From NCBI RefSeq assembly GCF_018918155.1, contig NZ_JAHLPY010000007.1, positions 29,965-93,964 on the forward strand: a stretch of 64,000 nucleotides of DNA, written 5' to 3'. The DNA is from Anaerostipes sp. MSJ-23. Its GTDB lineage: Bacteria; Bacillota; Clostridia; Lachnospirales; Lachnospiraceae. Within the stretch, counting starts at the first letter, position 1. Each line of letters starts with the position of its first letter. The notes under the pieces are model-generated. The model had not been told where the DNA came from. It made no database searches and worked only from the letters and a program-made list of their open reading frames with translations. Of this stretch, positions 1 through 10,636 are shown in pieces. Made by a program: the position numbers and the translations under genes.

Positions 1-1891
1 GTGTATTTGGAAGGAATTCATGAAGAGGTGGATCTAAGAAACGGATTGTAACCGGTTTTCCTTCCATAACCTCATATAAATCTTTAAAATCTTTCTTCTG
101 ATAAGGAATCAGCTGATTTAATGCAATTTCTCTTGCTTCTTTTGTTGTAGAAAGAATCATACGACGAATCTTTGGAATTCTTTCTGCATCAAAGAACATA
201 TGCTCTGTACGGCAAAGTCCAATACCTTCTGCTCCAAATTTTACTGCATTTAATGCATCCGCAGGTGTATCTGCATTAGTTCTTACCTGTAATGTACGAA
301 TTTCATCGGCCCATTTCATAATACGATCGAAGTTTCCGCTAATGCTTGCAGGTACGGTACGAATCTCTCCAAGATAAATCTTACCAGTAGAACCATCCAG
401 AGAAATATAATCTCCTTCCTTGATTGTCTTTCCACCTAAAGTAAATGATTTTCCATCTTCTGCGAATTTGATATCTCCGCATCCAGCTACACATGCTGTT
501 CCCATTCCACGAGCTACAACGGCTGCGTGAGATGTCATACCACCACGTGCTGTTAAGATACCTTCTGCTGCATGCATTCCTTCGATATCTTCCGGAGATG
601 TCTCCAGACGAACAAGAATAACCTTTAATCCTGCTTCATGATGCAATTTTGCCATTTCAGCATCAAAGTAAACTTTACCTGCTGCTGCTCCAGGAGATGC
701 AGGAAGCGCTTCTCCAATCGGAACTGCTGCTTTTAAGGCTGAATCATCAAAGTTTGGATGGAGCAGCTGATCAAGTGCTTTTGCATCAATTCTTGATACC
801 GCTTCTTCTTTTGAAATCTTTCCTTCATCTACTAATTCACATGCGATACGAAGAGCCGCTGGTGCTGTTCTTTTACCATTTCTTGTCTGTAAGAAATAAA
901 GTTTTCCTTCCTGAATGGTAAATTCCATGTCTTGCATGTCACGATAATGCTCTTCCAGTGTATGTGCGATATCCATAAACTGTTTGTAGCATTCTGGTAA
1001 ATCTTCTGCCAATTTTGTGATTGGCTGTGGTGTACGAACACCTGCTACAACGTCTTCACCCTGTGCATTGATCAGATATTCTCCATAAATCTGTTTTTCA
1101 CCAGTCGATGGGTTTCTTGTAAACGCTACACCAGTTCCAGAAGTATCTCCCATGTTTCCAAATACCATCGTCTGTACATTAACCGCTGTTCCCCAGTCAC
1201 CAGGGATATCATTCATTCGACGATAGTAAATTGCACGAGGATTATCCCATGAACGGAATACTGCTTTGATTGCTTCAAATAACTGATCTTTTGGATCCTG
1301 TGGGAAATCTTCGTTCAATGCTTTTTTATAAATTCTCTTATAACGTTTGATAACTTCTTTTAAGTCATCCGCAGTTAATTCCGTGTCGTACTGTACTCCG
1401 TTTTCTTCTTTAATATCATCCAGTACTTCTTCGAATTTTGCTTTGTCCACTTCTTTTACAACGTCCGCAAACATCTGAATGAAACGACGGTAAGAATCAT
1501 AAGCAAATCTAGGGTTTCCTGTTTTCTTTGCAAATCCTTCAACAGCTACATCATTCAGACCTAAATTCAGGATGGTATCCATCATACCCGGCATGGAGAC
1601 ACGGGCCCCAGAACGAACAGACACTAAAAGAGGATCTTCCAGGTCTCCGAACTTCTTTCCCTGGATCTCTTCCAGTGCTTTCATGGCATCATAAATCTGA
1701 TCTGCCACTTCGTCACTGATTTTTCCTCCACATTCATAATAATTGGTGCAGGCTTCTGTTGTCACGGTAAAGCCCTGAGGGATTGGCAGATTCAATCCTG
1801 TCATTTCTGCTAAGTTTGCGCCTTTTCCACCAAGAAGGTTGCGCATATCTGCATTTCCTTCGCTAAATTTATAAACCCATTTTGTTGACAT
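1..1891 (-). CDS. ppdK: Pyruvate, phosphate dikinase (3' end outside window)
   Basis: The gene reads leftward and runs off the window edge, so only about the first 630 of the usual ~875 residues are present. The product interconverts pyruvate, ATP and phosphate with PEP, AMP and PPi, a glycolytic enzyme in many anaerobes. The N-terminal nucleotide-binding region begins MSTKWVYKFSEGNADMRN and contains LLGGKGANLAEM. The swivelling phosphohistidine domain carries TARGGMTSHAAVVARG with the catalytic His, and the start of the PEP/pyruvate-binding barrel follows (CRTEHMFF). The ATG is preceded by AGGAGGT and by a good promoter. Identity is clear. Confidence 0.96.
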   Translation of the reverse strand, partial: MSTKWVYKFSEGNADMRNLLGGKGANLAEMTGLNLPIPQGFTVTTEACTNYYECGGKISDEVADQIYDAMKALEEIQGKKFGDLEDPLLVSVRSGARVSMPGMMDTILNLGLNDVAVEGFAKKTGNPRFAYDSYRRFIQMFADVVKEVDKAKFEEVLDDIKEENGVQYDTELTADDLKEVIKRYKRIYKKALNEDFPQDPKDQLFEAIKAVFRSWDNPRAIYYRRMNDIPGDWGTAVNVQTMVFGNMGDTSGTGVAFTRNPSTGEKQIYGEYLINAQGEDVVAGVRTPQPITKLAEDLPECYKQFMDIAHTLEEHYRDMQDMEFTIQEGKLYFLQTRNGKRTAPAALRIACELVDEGKISKEEAVSRIDAKALDQLLHPNFDDSALKAAVPIGEALPASPGAAAGKVYFDAEMAKLHHEAGLKVILVRLETSPEDIEGMHAAEGILTARGGMTSHAAVVARGMGTACVAGCGDIKFAEDGKSFTLGGKTIKEGDYISLDGSTGKIYLGEIRTVPASISGNFDRIMKWADEIRTLQVRTNADTPADALNAVKFGAEGIGLCRTEHMFFDAERIPKIRRMILSTTKEAREIALNQLIPYQKKDFKDLYEVMEGKPVTIRFLDPPLHEFLPNT

Positions 1892-1942
1892 GTCTATACC
1901 TCCTAAAATTAAGTTATGTCACATTCATATGTCATTGAACTT

Positions 1943-1970
1943 ATTGTACCACATATTTCAGATTTTGCAA
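1943..1970 (-). promoter_or_regulatory. Promoter of ppdK
   Basis: Reading on the minus strand, TTGCAA and TACAAT are separated by 16 bases, with a TGG just before the -10. They lie about 55 bases upstream of the ppdK ATG. The region between them and the bgl terminator is very AT-rich and otherwise empty. Confidence 0.6.
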
Positions 1971-2122
1971 AACTTTTTTGTGTATTTTACATAATTTTTT
2001 TCATTTTTATCGTTTTTCATTATAAAAACTGCACATTTACATGATTTTCGATACAATTTACACTGTTATTTTTGTCTTATTTTAACGATTTTTGTGTTTT
2101 ATTTTTTGTATACAATATATAA

Positions 2123-2161
2123 AAATCCCAGAGTCTTTTCACTGAAAAGATCCTAGGATTT
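2123..2161 (-). terminator. Rho-independent terminator after the bgl genes
   Basis: A long near-perfect inverted repeat (AAATCCTAGGATCTTTTCA paired with its imperfect complement) is followed on the minus strand by a T-run. It is the first strong terminator downstream of the phospho-beta-glucosidase gene. Confidence 0.75.
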
Positions 2162-2207
2162 CATTTTTATATCAAAATTATTCAGTTTTTTAAGAATGTT
2201 TTCTTTT

Positions 2208-2333
2208 TTATTTGTGATCAGCAACCTTATCAATTGCCTCAGCGACAGCATCAATCTTTTTATGGCTTTCTAACATTTTCTTTTTATAGTCTGTTTTTTG
2301 CTGCTTGTTTTTTTCTTTATCCAAAATTTCTAA
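2208..2333 (-). other. Possible small ORF or gene-tail remnant
   Basis: A short open frame of at most 41 codons lies between two hairpins. It is rich in Lys, Asp and Glu and looks helical (ending AVAEAIDKVADHK). It has no convincing ribosome binding site and no certain start (TTG at 2324 or an internal ATG). It may be a real small protein or the tail of a lost gene. I do not recognise it. Confidence 0.2.
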
Positions 2334-2340
2334 TTATTTA

Positions 2341-3859
<1,519 letters not shown>

Positions 3860-5743
3860 CTACTGTACACTTAATAATTTACTTTCCTTTGTTACTACTT
3901 TATCTTCACATGCTTTGACTTTTGCAAATTGTTCTGTATTGGAAATAATGATCGGTGTTGTTACATCGTATCCATTTGCTTTAATCTTGTCAATATCAAA
4001 TTCTAGTAAGATATCCCCTTTTTTCATTGTATCTCCAGATTTTTTCTTTGGAGTAAAATATTTTCCTTTTAAATTTACTGTATCGATTCCTACATGTACC
4101 AAAAGTTCTACTCCATCTTCACTTACTAATCCTAATGCATGTCCTGTTTCAAAAACAGCATCTACTTTTCCGTCAAATGGTGCATAGACAACTCCTTTTT
4201 CAGGAATGATCGCTGCTCCTTTTCCTAAGATTTCTTGCGCAAATGTTGGATCTTTCACTTCTGTTAAAGGAATCACTTTCCCTTCAACTGGACTTGTAAT
4301 GCTGATCTCATTATCTAATAACTGTGCATTAGATTCTTCTACAAAATCTAAATCATCATCTTCATCTACAATATCTTCAAAGCCAATAATCAGTGTTGCA
4401 ACAAATGTAACAACTACTGTGACCAAAATTGTGAGTGCTGCAAATAATAATGTCTGTGGTTTTCCTTTTTCTACATACTGAACAATCGTTACGATTGCTG
4501 GTGTTGCAATTCCAAAACATTTCATTTGGAAAAATCCACCGACTAATCCACCAACAGCACCACCAATACATGCTCCTAACATTGGTCGTTTTAAACGAAG
4601 TGTTACACCATAAAGTGCAGGTTCTGTGATACCAGCAAATAATGCTGAAAACGCAGAAGATCCTGCGACCTGTTTAAAGTCTTTGTTTTTGCTTCGAAGT
4701 GCAACTGCAAGAGAGGCTGCACCCTGTGCCATATTAGAACATAATTCTCCGATACAGATAAAGTTCTCATATCCTGTTGTTGCGATCATCCCTAATTTAA
4801 TCGGTGTAAATGCATGATGCATACCTGCCATAACAACGAATGGATAAACGCCAGCCACAAGACCAATGGCAATAAATCCTAATTTATCATGAATTGCATA
4901 AACTACTGTTGATAATCCATTACCGCAAATAGCTCCTAAAGGTCCAAGAACGATCAATGCGATCGGTGCTTCAATTAAAACAACTAACATTGGTTTTAAG
5001 AAGTTCTTTGTGACAACTGGCGTGATTTTATCTACAAAACGTTCTACATATCTTAGAGAATATACTGCCAAAATGATTGGGATAACCGAATAAGAATAGG
5101 ATGCATAAGTTACCGGAATATATTTCAAAAATTTCACAGTCTGTCCCGCATCATGTGCTGTATTCATCAGTGTAATCAAGTTTGGATGTAACATGATCAG
5201 TGCAATACTTGCTGCATAATACATATTTGTTCCAAACTTTTTGGATGCTGAAATTGCAATCAGTACTGGCATGAAGAAAAACGCACCATCTCCTATAACA
5301 CTTAATAACTGATATGTTTGCCCATTTGTGCTTAACACACCGATCATAGGAAGTAATGTAAGCAATACTTTGATCATAGCTGCACCAATGATTGCTGGAA
5401 TAACAGGTGCCATGATACCTGAAATCGTATCCATCAGCATTGTAAAGATATTTTTCTTTTCATTCGATTTTGCTGGTACTTCTTTTACTTCATTAGAAAA
5501 ATTCCCAAGTTTATTTAATTCGTTAAATACGTTTCCAACATCATTTCCAATAATGATCTGATATTGTCCGCCCTTTTTCATGATTCCCATAACACCTTTT
5601 GTTTTCTTTACTGCTTCATCATCAACGATGGATTCATCTTTTAATGTGAAACGAAGTCTTGTCATACAATGTACCAGATTGATGACATTATCTTTTCCTC
5701 CAACTCTTTGAAGGATCTTTTTTGCTGTATTTTCATAATCCAT
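3860..5743 (-). CDS. bglP: PTS beta-glucoside transporter, EIIBCA fusion
   Basis: This 627-residue permease imports and phosphorylates beta-glucosides using PEP-derived phosphate from HPr. The domains are EIIB (about 1-85, phosphocysteine C26 in HCMTRLRF), a multi-span EIIC (about 105-460) and EIIA-Glc type (about 490-620, with the His pair in ETGHALGL and LLVHVGIDT, the latter near residue 550). It sits between licT and bglA. A LicT-type antiterminator hairpin occupies the leader between licT and this gene, so expression should require the substrate. Length and order match BglF/BglP-type permeases. Confidence 0.96.
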   Translation of the reverse strand: MDYENTAKKILQRVGGKDNVINLVHCMTRLRFTLKDESIVDDEAVKKTKGVMGIMKKGGQYQIIIGNDVGNVFNELNKLGNFSNEVKEVPAKSNEKKNIFTMLMDTISGIMAPVIPAIIGAAMIKVLLTLLPMIGVLSTNGQTYQLLSVIGDGAFFFMPVLIAISASKKFGTNMYYAASIALIMLHPNLITLMNTAHDAGQTVKFLKYIPVTYASYSYSVIPIILAVYSLRYVERFVDKITPVVTKNFLKPMLVVLIEAPIALIVLGPLGAICGNGLSTVVYAIHDKLGFIAIGLVAGVYPFVVMAGMHHAFTPIKLGMIATTGYENFICIGELCSNMAQGAASLAVALRSKNKDFKQVAGSSAFSALFAGITEPALYGVTLRLKRPMLGACIGGAVGGLVGGFFQMKCFGIATPAIVTIVQYVEKGKPQTLLFAALTILVTVVVTFVATLIIGFEDIVDEDDDLDFVEESNAQLLDNEISITSPVEGKVIPLTEVKDPTFAQEILGKGAAIIPEKGVVYAPFDGKVDAVFETGHALGLVSEDGVELLVHVGIDTVNLKGKYFTPKKKSGDTMKKGDILLEFDIDKIKANGYDVTTPIIISNTEQFAKVKACEDKVVTKESKLLSVQ

Positions 5744-5799
5744 TTTGTTTTCCTCCTTTTTTTCTGGATTTAAAAATTTTCATCTTTCTTTATATAACA

Positions 5800-5856
5800 A
5801 AGACCTGACAATAGATAAAATAATTCCCGGGGTTATTTCATCTATCGTCAGGTCTT
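5800..5856 (-). terminator. Conditional terminator in the bglP leader
   Basis: On the minus strand AAGACCTGACGATAGATGAA pairs almost perfectly with the distal arm and is followed by a short U-run. Its proximal arm overlaps the RAT sequence, the classic arrangement of LicT/BglG antitermination. Confidence 0.85.
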
Positions 5857-5880
5857 GCTTAACTTAATAATAACAAACCT
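5848..5880 (-). promoter_or_regulatory. RAT (ribonucleic antiterminator) for LicT upstream of bglP
   Basis: The minus strand reads GGTTTGTTATTA, a short loop, then GCAAGACCTGAC, matching the BglG/LicT RAT pattern. Bases at its 3' end also form the terminator stem, so LicT binding would exclude the terminator. Confidence 0.8.
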
Positions 5881-5884
5881 ATGA

Positions 5885-6730
5885 TTATTTTGTTTGTTCA
5901 TCTAAAATTCGTTTGATATGAATTAATAAATATAATTGTTCATCAATTGTTAATTTATAGTTATATTGCTTTTTAATATATTCTGCAATTTTTTTTACTC
6001 CTGAAAAAGCATTTTCATTCTGTTCTACCATCACTTTATAAATTTCTTGCATCGTATCTTCATATTCCATATGGTCAAAGACTCTTGCCGCAAAAAACTT
6101 TAAATGTGTTAAAAATCTCTCATAGGAAATAGATTCTTCATTTAAATCTATCTTAAAATGAATCCTTACAATCTGTAAGACTGTATTGATCAACTCTGTA
6201 ATCTGATTCACATCGGTTATATTCTGTGCATTTAATTCTGCAGACACGATATGCATTGCAATAAATGCAGCTTCATCATCTCCCAAATCCTCTCCTGTCT
6301 GTTCTTTAATCCATTCAATCGCATGCATACCAACCTGATATTCCTTTGGATAAAACTTACGAATATCGATTTTCATCATATTCTTTAATGCGATTCCTTC
6401 TCGATAACGAGCGACTGCTGAATTGATATGATCCGTCAGTGTCACATATAAGGAATCTCTTATTTCTAATTTTTCTTTTTTTGCCTCTTTTACTACACGA
6501 TCCGCAATTCCAAGGTATTCTTCCGAAATCTCTTTTACTACTTCCTGTAGTCTCTTGCTTTCTTCTTTATTCTCTAGATGATATGTCTTATCTACCAGAG
6601 ACTGATCAATATTTTCACCTTTTCTTTTTTTAAATCCAATTCCCGGACCTGTCATGATCAATTCCATTCCTTGTGAATCTACACTGACCACAGCATTTGT
6701 ATTCAGAACTCTGATTATTTTCACGTTCAT
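5885..6730 (-). CDS. licT: BglG/LicT-family transcription antiterminator
   Basis: The 281-residue protein has an N-terminal CAT RNA-binding domain (MNVKIIRVLNTNAVVSVD..., about 1-55) followed by two PRD domains whose conserved His residues are phosphorylated by the PTS. HISVDHI-like positions appear as LTDHINSAVARY and FIAMHIVSAELN, and a second PRD ends in QLYLLIHIKRI. It should bind the RAT elements in front of itself and of bglP, permitting read-through when substrate is transported. It is the first gene of the licT-bglP-bglA unit and carries its own RAT leader, giving positive autoregulation. Confidence 0.95.
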   Translation of the reverse strand: MNVKIIRVLNTNAVVSVDSQGMELIMTGPGIGFKKRKGENIDQSLVDKTYHLENKEESKRLQEVVKEISEEYLGIADRVVKEAKKEKLEIRDSLYVTLTDHINSAVARYREGIALKNMMKIDIRKFYPKEYQVGMHAIEWIKEQTGEDLGDDEAAFIAMHIVSAELNAQNITDVNQITELINTVLQIVRIHFKIDLNEESISYERFLTHLKFFAARVFDHMEYEDTMQEIYKVMVEQNENAFSGVKKIAEYIKKQYNYKLTIDEQLYLLIHIKRILDEQTK

Positions 6731-6787
6731 CCTCTCCTCTAATTTTATCTAAGTTTTTCATCATTTTTTGTATCTCTATAAATGTAC

Positions 6788-6932
6788 AAGAAAGAATCCT
6801 GCTTTACAGGATTCTCCGCCTGCGGCGGGTCGCTTCTGCGACATATTACCCTTCCGCCGCAGTGCGATCCTGCCCGGAGAGCTTTTTCATATCATAGGGG
6901 ATTCCATCGGAATTTCCTATGACATAAAAAAG
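6788..6932. repeat. 145-bp structured intergenic repeat, copy 1
   Basis: The segment starts AAGAAAGAATCCTG and ends with a run of six A followed by GA. It contains a perfect hairpin (AGAATCCTG/CAGGATTCT), a GC-rich middle and a long A/T hairpin built on CCTATGA. A second copy of identical length lies at 23078-23222 and a deleted one at 24499-24562. This copy sits inside the licT leader, between the conditional terminator and the start codon. Confidence 0.75.
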
Positions 6933-6975
6933 ACTGCTTAAGACATACTTCTCTTCCTATGTCATAAACAGTCTT
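6925..6975 (-). terminator. Conditional terminator in the licT leader
   Basis: AGACTG(T)TTATGACATA on the minus strand pairs with TATGTCTTAAGCAGTCT and is followed by TTTTTT. Its 5' arm overlaps the RAT at 6970-7000. Confidence 0.8.
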
Positions 6976-7000
6976 GCTTACCATTACGTAATAACAAACT
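6970..7000 (-). promoter_or_regulatory. RAT for LicT in its own leader
   Basis: The minus strand reads AGTTTGTTATTACG, a loop, then GGTAAGCAAGACTG, closely parallel to the bglP RAT. A TATAAT -10 box lies just upstream (7008-7013), so transcription starts almost at the RAT. The -35 region is weak. Confidence 0.75.
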
Positions 7001-7129
7001 TACTGTCATTATAATATCAAGTAACTTTTTATTTGTCCATTGTTTTTTCTATTTTCGTCATTTATTCCAATTTCACAAACTTTTTTGTGTATTATGACGA
7101 ATGTTTCTCGGGAGTTTGACAGTTGAATA

Positions 7130-7700
7130 AATTAAAAACACTTTGCAGGCTTTATAAATCCTGCAGGATTTTGATTACAGTGAGTTCATCTTCTGTTCTG
7201 ATGCCGGACTCGAAAGTTCCAACAATCGTCGATTTAACACGCTGGGAAACCGGGCATATATCATTACCCATTCTTTGAAAAAAATGAAGAAAGAAGAAGA
7301 TGTGTTCAATTCCATCTACTATAAAGAAATCCCTGTTGTCACTGGAAACATGGATGAAAATCTGATCATCACTTATTCTCCAAAATATAAAGCTTATCAG
7401 CGAAAGATCCGTTCCCGTCAGATCGAACGTGCAAAAAAGATCATTGAAACACCGGATGGCGAGATCGCAGAGAAAAAAGTATATGATATCGATCTGGAAC
7501 AGATCAAAAAAGAAGAAATGTATGATGGATTTTATGCTGTGATCACAAATCTGGAAAGTGATATCCGTGAGATCATAAATATCAATAAACAGCGATGGGA
7601 GATTGAAGAAAATTTCAGGATCATGAAAACAGATTTTGAAGCTCGTCCTGTGTATGTAAGAAGAGAAGATCGTATCAAAGCACATTTTATTTCCTGTATT
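7130..7700 (+). pseudogene. IS1634/IS4-type transposase, internal fragment
   Basis: A stretch of about 180 codons encodes the middle-to-C-terminal part of a DDE transposase. It has CSDAGL with the second Asp, NNRRFNTLGNRAYIITHSLK, and RWEIEENFRIMKTDFEARPV with the catalytic Glu. The N-terminal half is missing, an in-frame stop occurs near 7155, and the C-terminus is lost where the sequence runs into an iolD fragment at about 7690-7700. It is not functional. Confidence 0.85.
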
Positions 7701-8180
7701 TCTGTCGTATATCCGCTCTTATATCCTTTTTCTTTCAAACGCTTTGTTAATTCTTCCACCGTGACTTTTGCATCTCCGACACAACGAACTGCATCTACCT
7801 TTTCTGCATGAAATTCCGATGTATTGATTGCTAATACTTTTATATCTGGATTTCTAAACAATACCCATTTAGATCCAGTTACAAAATCATTAAATCTTGT
7901 TCCAATTCCGATCACTAAATCTGCATCTTTAGCAAGAAGATTTGCCGCAAGACCACCTGTTACACCAACACCACCAACACTTAATTCAAAAGAATCTGGC
8001 AATGCAGAATGTCCTGCCTGTGTCTGAGAAACTGGAATATTAAATTCCTTACAAAATTCCATTACCGCTTCTCCTGCTTCTGAATAGCGAACACCACCAC
8101 CAGAAATAAGTAATGGTTTCTTTGCTGCCATGATCATTTCTACCGCTTTATCTAATTCATATTCATCATAAATTTTATTG
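7690..8180 (-). pseudogene. iolD: iolD remnant (trihydroxycyclohexanedione hydrolase)
   Basis: About 150 codons correspond to an internal part of IolD, a ThDP-dependent ring-opening enzyme of myo-inositol catabolism. Recognisable parts are KKPLLISGGGVRYSEAGE, GGVGVTGGLAANLLAKDADL and VIGIGTRFNDF. Both ends are gone. The 5' side ends near a stop at about 8180, and the 3' side stops after GYTTEIQEIK where IS1634-type sequence begins. No other iol gene is in the window, so this is a relic of a lost locus. Confidence 0.85.
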
Positions 8181-8202
8181 AATTATGATATAAAATCAAT
8201 AA

Positions 8203-8231
8203 TTTACATATAGGACAACTGTTGTTATACT
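8203..8231 (+). promoter_or_regulatory. Promoter of the MATE gene
   Basis: TTTACA and TATACT are separated by 17 bases and lie about 35 bases upstream of the MATE start. Confidence 0.65.
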
Positions 8232-8266
8232 AAAAATCAAGTAGAATGAAAAGGAATGATTTTAAA

Positions 8267-9628
8267 ATGAAACGAATTGATTTTGAAAATGGAACCGTAA
8301 CTGGAAATATTTTTGGAGCCGCTCTTCCTATGCTTGTTGCTCAAATATTAAACTTGTTATATAACGTCGTCGATCGTATTTATATCGCACGAATCCCACA
8401 TGTTGGAACTGCTGCCCTTGGTTCTGTCGGACTTTGTTTTCCACTGGTTGTAATTATCACCGCATTTGCAAATCTGTTTGGAAGCGGTGGTGCGCCATTG
8501 TTTTCCATCAGCAGAGGGCAGAAAAAAAATAAACAGGCTATCCATATCATGAATACTTCATTTTTCATGGTCTGTACCAGTGCTGTCTTATTAATGTTCA
8601 TCGGACTTTTATTTGCACGCCCACTTCTTAAATTATTCGGAGCTTCCACAGATGCTCTTATTTATGCCTTTCCTTATATGATGATTTATCTCATTGGTAC
8701 ACTGCCATCTATGATCGCGATCGGAATGAATCCATTTATCAATGCTCAAGGGTACTCAACCATCGGAATGTTTTCTGTTGCGATCGGTGCGATTGCAAAT
8801 CTTGTGCTTGATCCACTCTTTATTTTTGTATTAGGATTCGGTGTACGCGGTGCTGCGATTGCAACTGTAATCTCTCAATGTCTTTCTGCTTCTTTTGTTC
8901 TGTTTTTCCTTACAAGAAAAGCCGAATTAAAAGTACATTTTCTTCACAAAAATGAATTATCAGAAAGCCTTACCTACGCCAAAAATATCATCAGCCTTGG
9001 AACTGCCGGATTTATTATGCAATTGACAAACAGTTTGGTAAGCATCGTTTGCAACAATGTACTTTCCGTTACCGGAGGAGATATTTATATCTCTGTTATG
9101 ACCATTATTTCCAGCATACGTCAGTTGGTAGAAACACCAATCTACGCCATGAACGAAGGAGCATCTCCAATCTTAAGCTATAATTATGGAGCCAGACGTC
9201 CTGCCCGTGTAAAAAAAGCAATGGTTGTAATGGCATCCATGATTTTATGCTATACTGCCGTTATGTGGGGCATCATCATTCTCGCTCCTGGTGCACTGAT
9301 CCGTGTTTTCAGCTCTGATACTGCTCTTATAAGGGATTCGATCCCTGCATTAAACCAGTATTTTGCAGCTTTCATCTTCATGGATCTACAGTATATCGGA
9401 CAGACCGTATTTAAATCTTTAAATAAAAAAAAGCATGCGATCTTCTTTTCGCTGCTTCGTAAGGTATTTATTGTTGTTCCACTGACTTATCTGATGCCGT
9501 ATGCATTACATATGGGAACTTCCGGTGTATTTCTTGCAGAGCCTGTGTCAAACGTAATCGGCGGGGGACTATGTTTTGTTACTATGCTTTGTACTATACT
9601 TCCTGAATTAAAAAGAATGGAAATTTAA
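8267..9628 (+). CDS. MATE-family multidrug/Na+ efflux transporter
   Basis: The protein of about 453 residues has twelve predicted membrane spans and the two-halved MATE layout. It begins MKRIDFENGTVTGNIFGAALPM, with NLLYNVVDRIYIAR in helix 1 and an internal repeat near the middle (GTAGFIMQLTNSLV). I place the start at the second ATG because AAAGGAA lies at suitable spacing. An ATG seven codons upstream is possible. It is a single-gene unit with its own promoter and terminator. The substrate is unknown. Confidence 0.9.
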   Translation: MKRIDFENGTVTGNIFGAALPMLVAQILNLLYNVVDRIYIARIPHVGTAALGSVGLCFPLVVIITAFANLFGSGGAPLFSISRGQKKNKQAIHIMNTSFFMVCTSAVLLMFIGLLFARPLLKLFGASTDALIYAFPYMMIYLIGTLPSMIAIGMNPFINAQGYSTIGMFSVAIGAIANLVLDPLFIFVLGFGVRGAAIATVISQCLSASFVLFFLTRKAELKVHFLHKNELSESLTYAKNIISLGTAGFIMQLTNSLVSIVCNNVLSVTGGDIYISVMTIISSIRQLVETPIYAMNEGASPILSYNYGARRPARVKKAMVVMASMILCYTAVMWGIIILAPGALIRVFSSDTALIRDSIPALNQYFAAFIFMDLQYIGQTVFKSLNKKKHAIFFSLLRKVFIVVPLTYLMPYALHMGTSGVFLAEPVSNVIGGGLCFVTMLCTILPELKRMEI

Positions 9629-9646
9629 TTCTACATTTTATACAAA

Positions 9647-9684
9647 AAATTCCCTGAAAACTTCTTGTTTCTCAGGGAATTTTC
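9647..9684 (+). terminator. Terminator, probably bidirectional
   Basis: AAATTCCCTGA pairs with TCAGGGAATTT around a 13-base loop, with A/T runs on both sides. It separates the converging MATE and protease genes. Confidence 0.8.
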
Positions 9685-9685
9685 T

Positions 9686-10417
9686 TTAATCATTAATAGA
9701 TTTTAAGATTGCAGACTGAACTGCATTGATTTTGCTATGTGATTTCTGAATTTCTTGTTTATACACTTCTTCTTTTGGTGTCTGCTTTGTTGTTGTTTCT
9801 TCTTTTGTACTGATTTCCCAGAATGGTCCTCCTGCAGTTGCCCCTTCTTTTCCCTGGCTTACTACTTTGCTTAATGACCACGTCTTTGCTGTATTCGCAC
9901 GGCTTCCAACATCCGCTACCTCTACTTTATCTTTTCCGATCATACGTGTCAGCACAATAAAATGACCATGTTTTGTAAAATCTCCAGGTCCCATCAATGC
10001 AACGACTGGATGTCCTGCGTTCAATGCTTTTTCCACGGCACTTTTACTGTATCCAAGTCCCTTACAACTTAGCCCGTACAATTTGGATAACCCTGGAATT
10101 ACATTATGTGTACATCCCTGTCCAGTGTAATACCAGCCATGCTCATATGCCTGTTTACACATCTTCGGGACATCAGCTTTTTTCCCAGTTAAAGAACTAT
10201 AACACACTGCCACACTTGTTGGCCCACAGCCAGCTGCCTGTATGGTGCTTCCTCCAATCTTCTTTCCTGGATAATCTGCCTGGTTGTAATATACAACTTT
10301 TAATGGTTTCGACTGTTGTTGCTTTTGTGCGGCCATAACTCCTGCTGGCTGCGCTACCATCATAAAACTAAAGCAGGCGGCCGCAATATATGTGCCGGCT
10401 TTTTTACTGATTCCCAT
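9686..10417 (-). CDS. Secreted C39-like cysteine peptidase family protein
   Basis: The protein of about 243 residues carries a signal peptide (MGISKKAGTYIAAACFSF..., cleavage near AAQ). A papain-like Peptidase_C39_2 domain follows, with the nucleophile in AAGCGPTSVAV and the His in KHGHFIVLTR. The tail after the domain is Lys/Gln/Thr-rich. It probably acts on peptides or peptidoglycan cross-bridges outside the cell. The start is the ATG after GGAGG; the ATG eight codons upstream has no ribosome binding site. It is transcribed alone. Confidence 0.8.
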   Translation of the reverse strand: MGISKKAGTYIAAACFSFMMVAQPAGVMAAQKQQQSKPLKVVYYNQADYPGKKIGGSTIQAAGCGPTSVAVCYSSLTGKKADVPKMCKQAYEHGWYYTGQGCTHNVIPGLSKLYGLSCKGLGYSKSAVEKALNAGHPVVALMGPGDFTKHGHFIVLTRMIGKDKVEVADVGSRANTAKTWSLSKVVSQGKEGATAGGPFWEISTKEETTTKQTPKEEVYKQEIQKSHSKINAVQSAILKSIND

Positions 10418-10587
10418 AAAAAACCTCCGGTAAAAATGCAATCATCTAAAATCTCCTCCACTTTTCCAACAGTTTTAGTATAACATTCTTTAGTTTGTTA
10501 ATCAAGTATTTCAATTGTTAATTTTTTATTAAGTCATTTTTTCACTTTTAATATTTTCTTAATTTTTCAAAAAACTTCTAAGAAACA

Positions 10588-10636
10588 AAAAAATAAGGAA
10601 ACCTTTCTGCTCACAAAGGTTTCCTTATTTTTTCTT
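10588..10636 (-). terminator. Terminator after psd
   Basis: AAATAAGGAAACCTTT and its complement form a long stem with an 8-base loop, followed by T-runs in both directions. It closes the phospholipid gene cluster. Confidence 0.85.

Noticed and set aside
3915..5561. Several plus-strand frames antisense to bglP
   Set aside because: Composition mirrors the transporter gene; no ribosome binding sites or recognisable domains.
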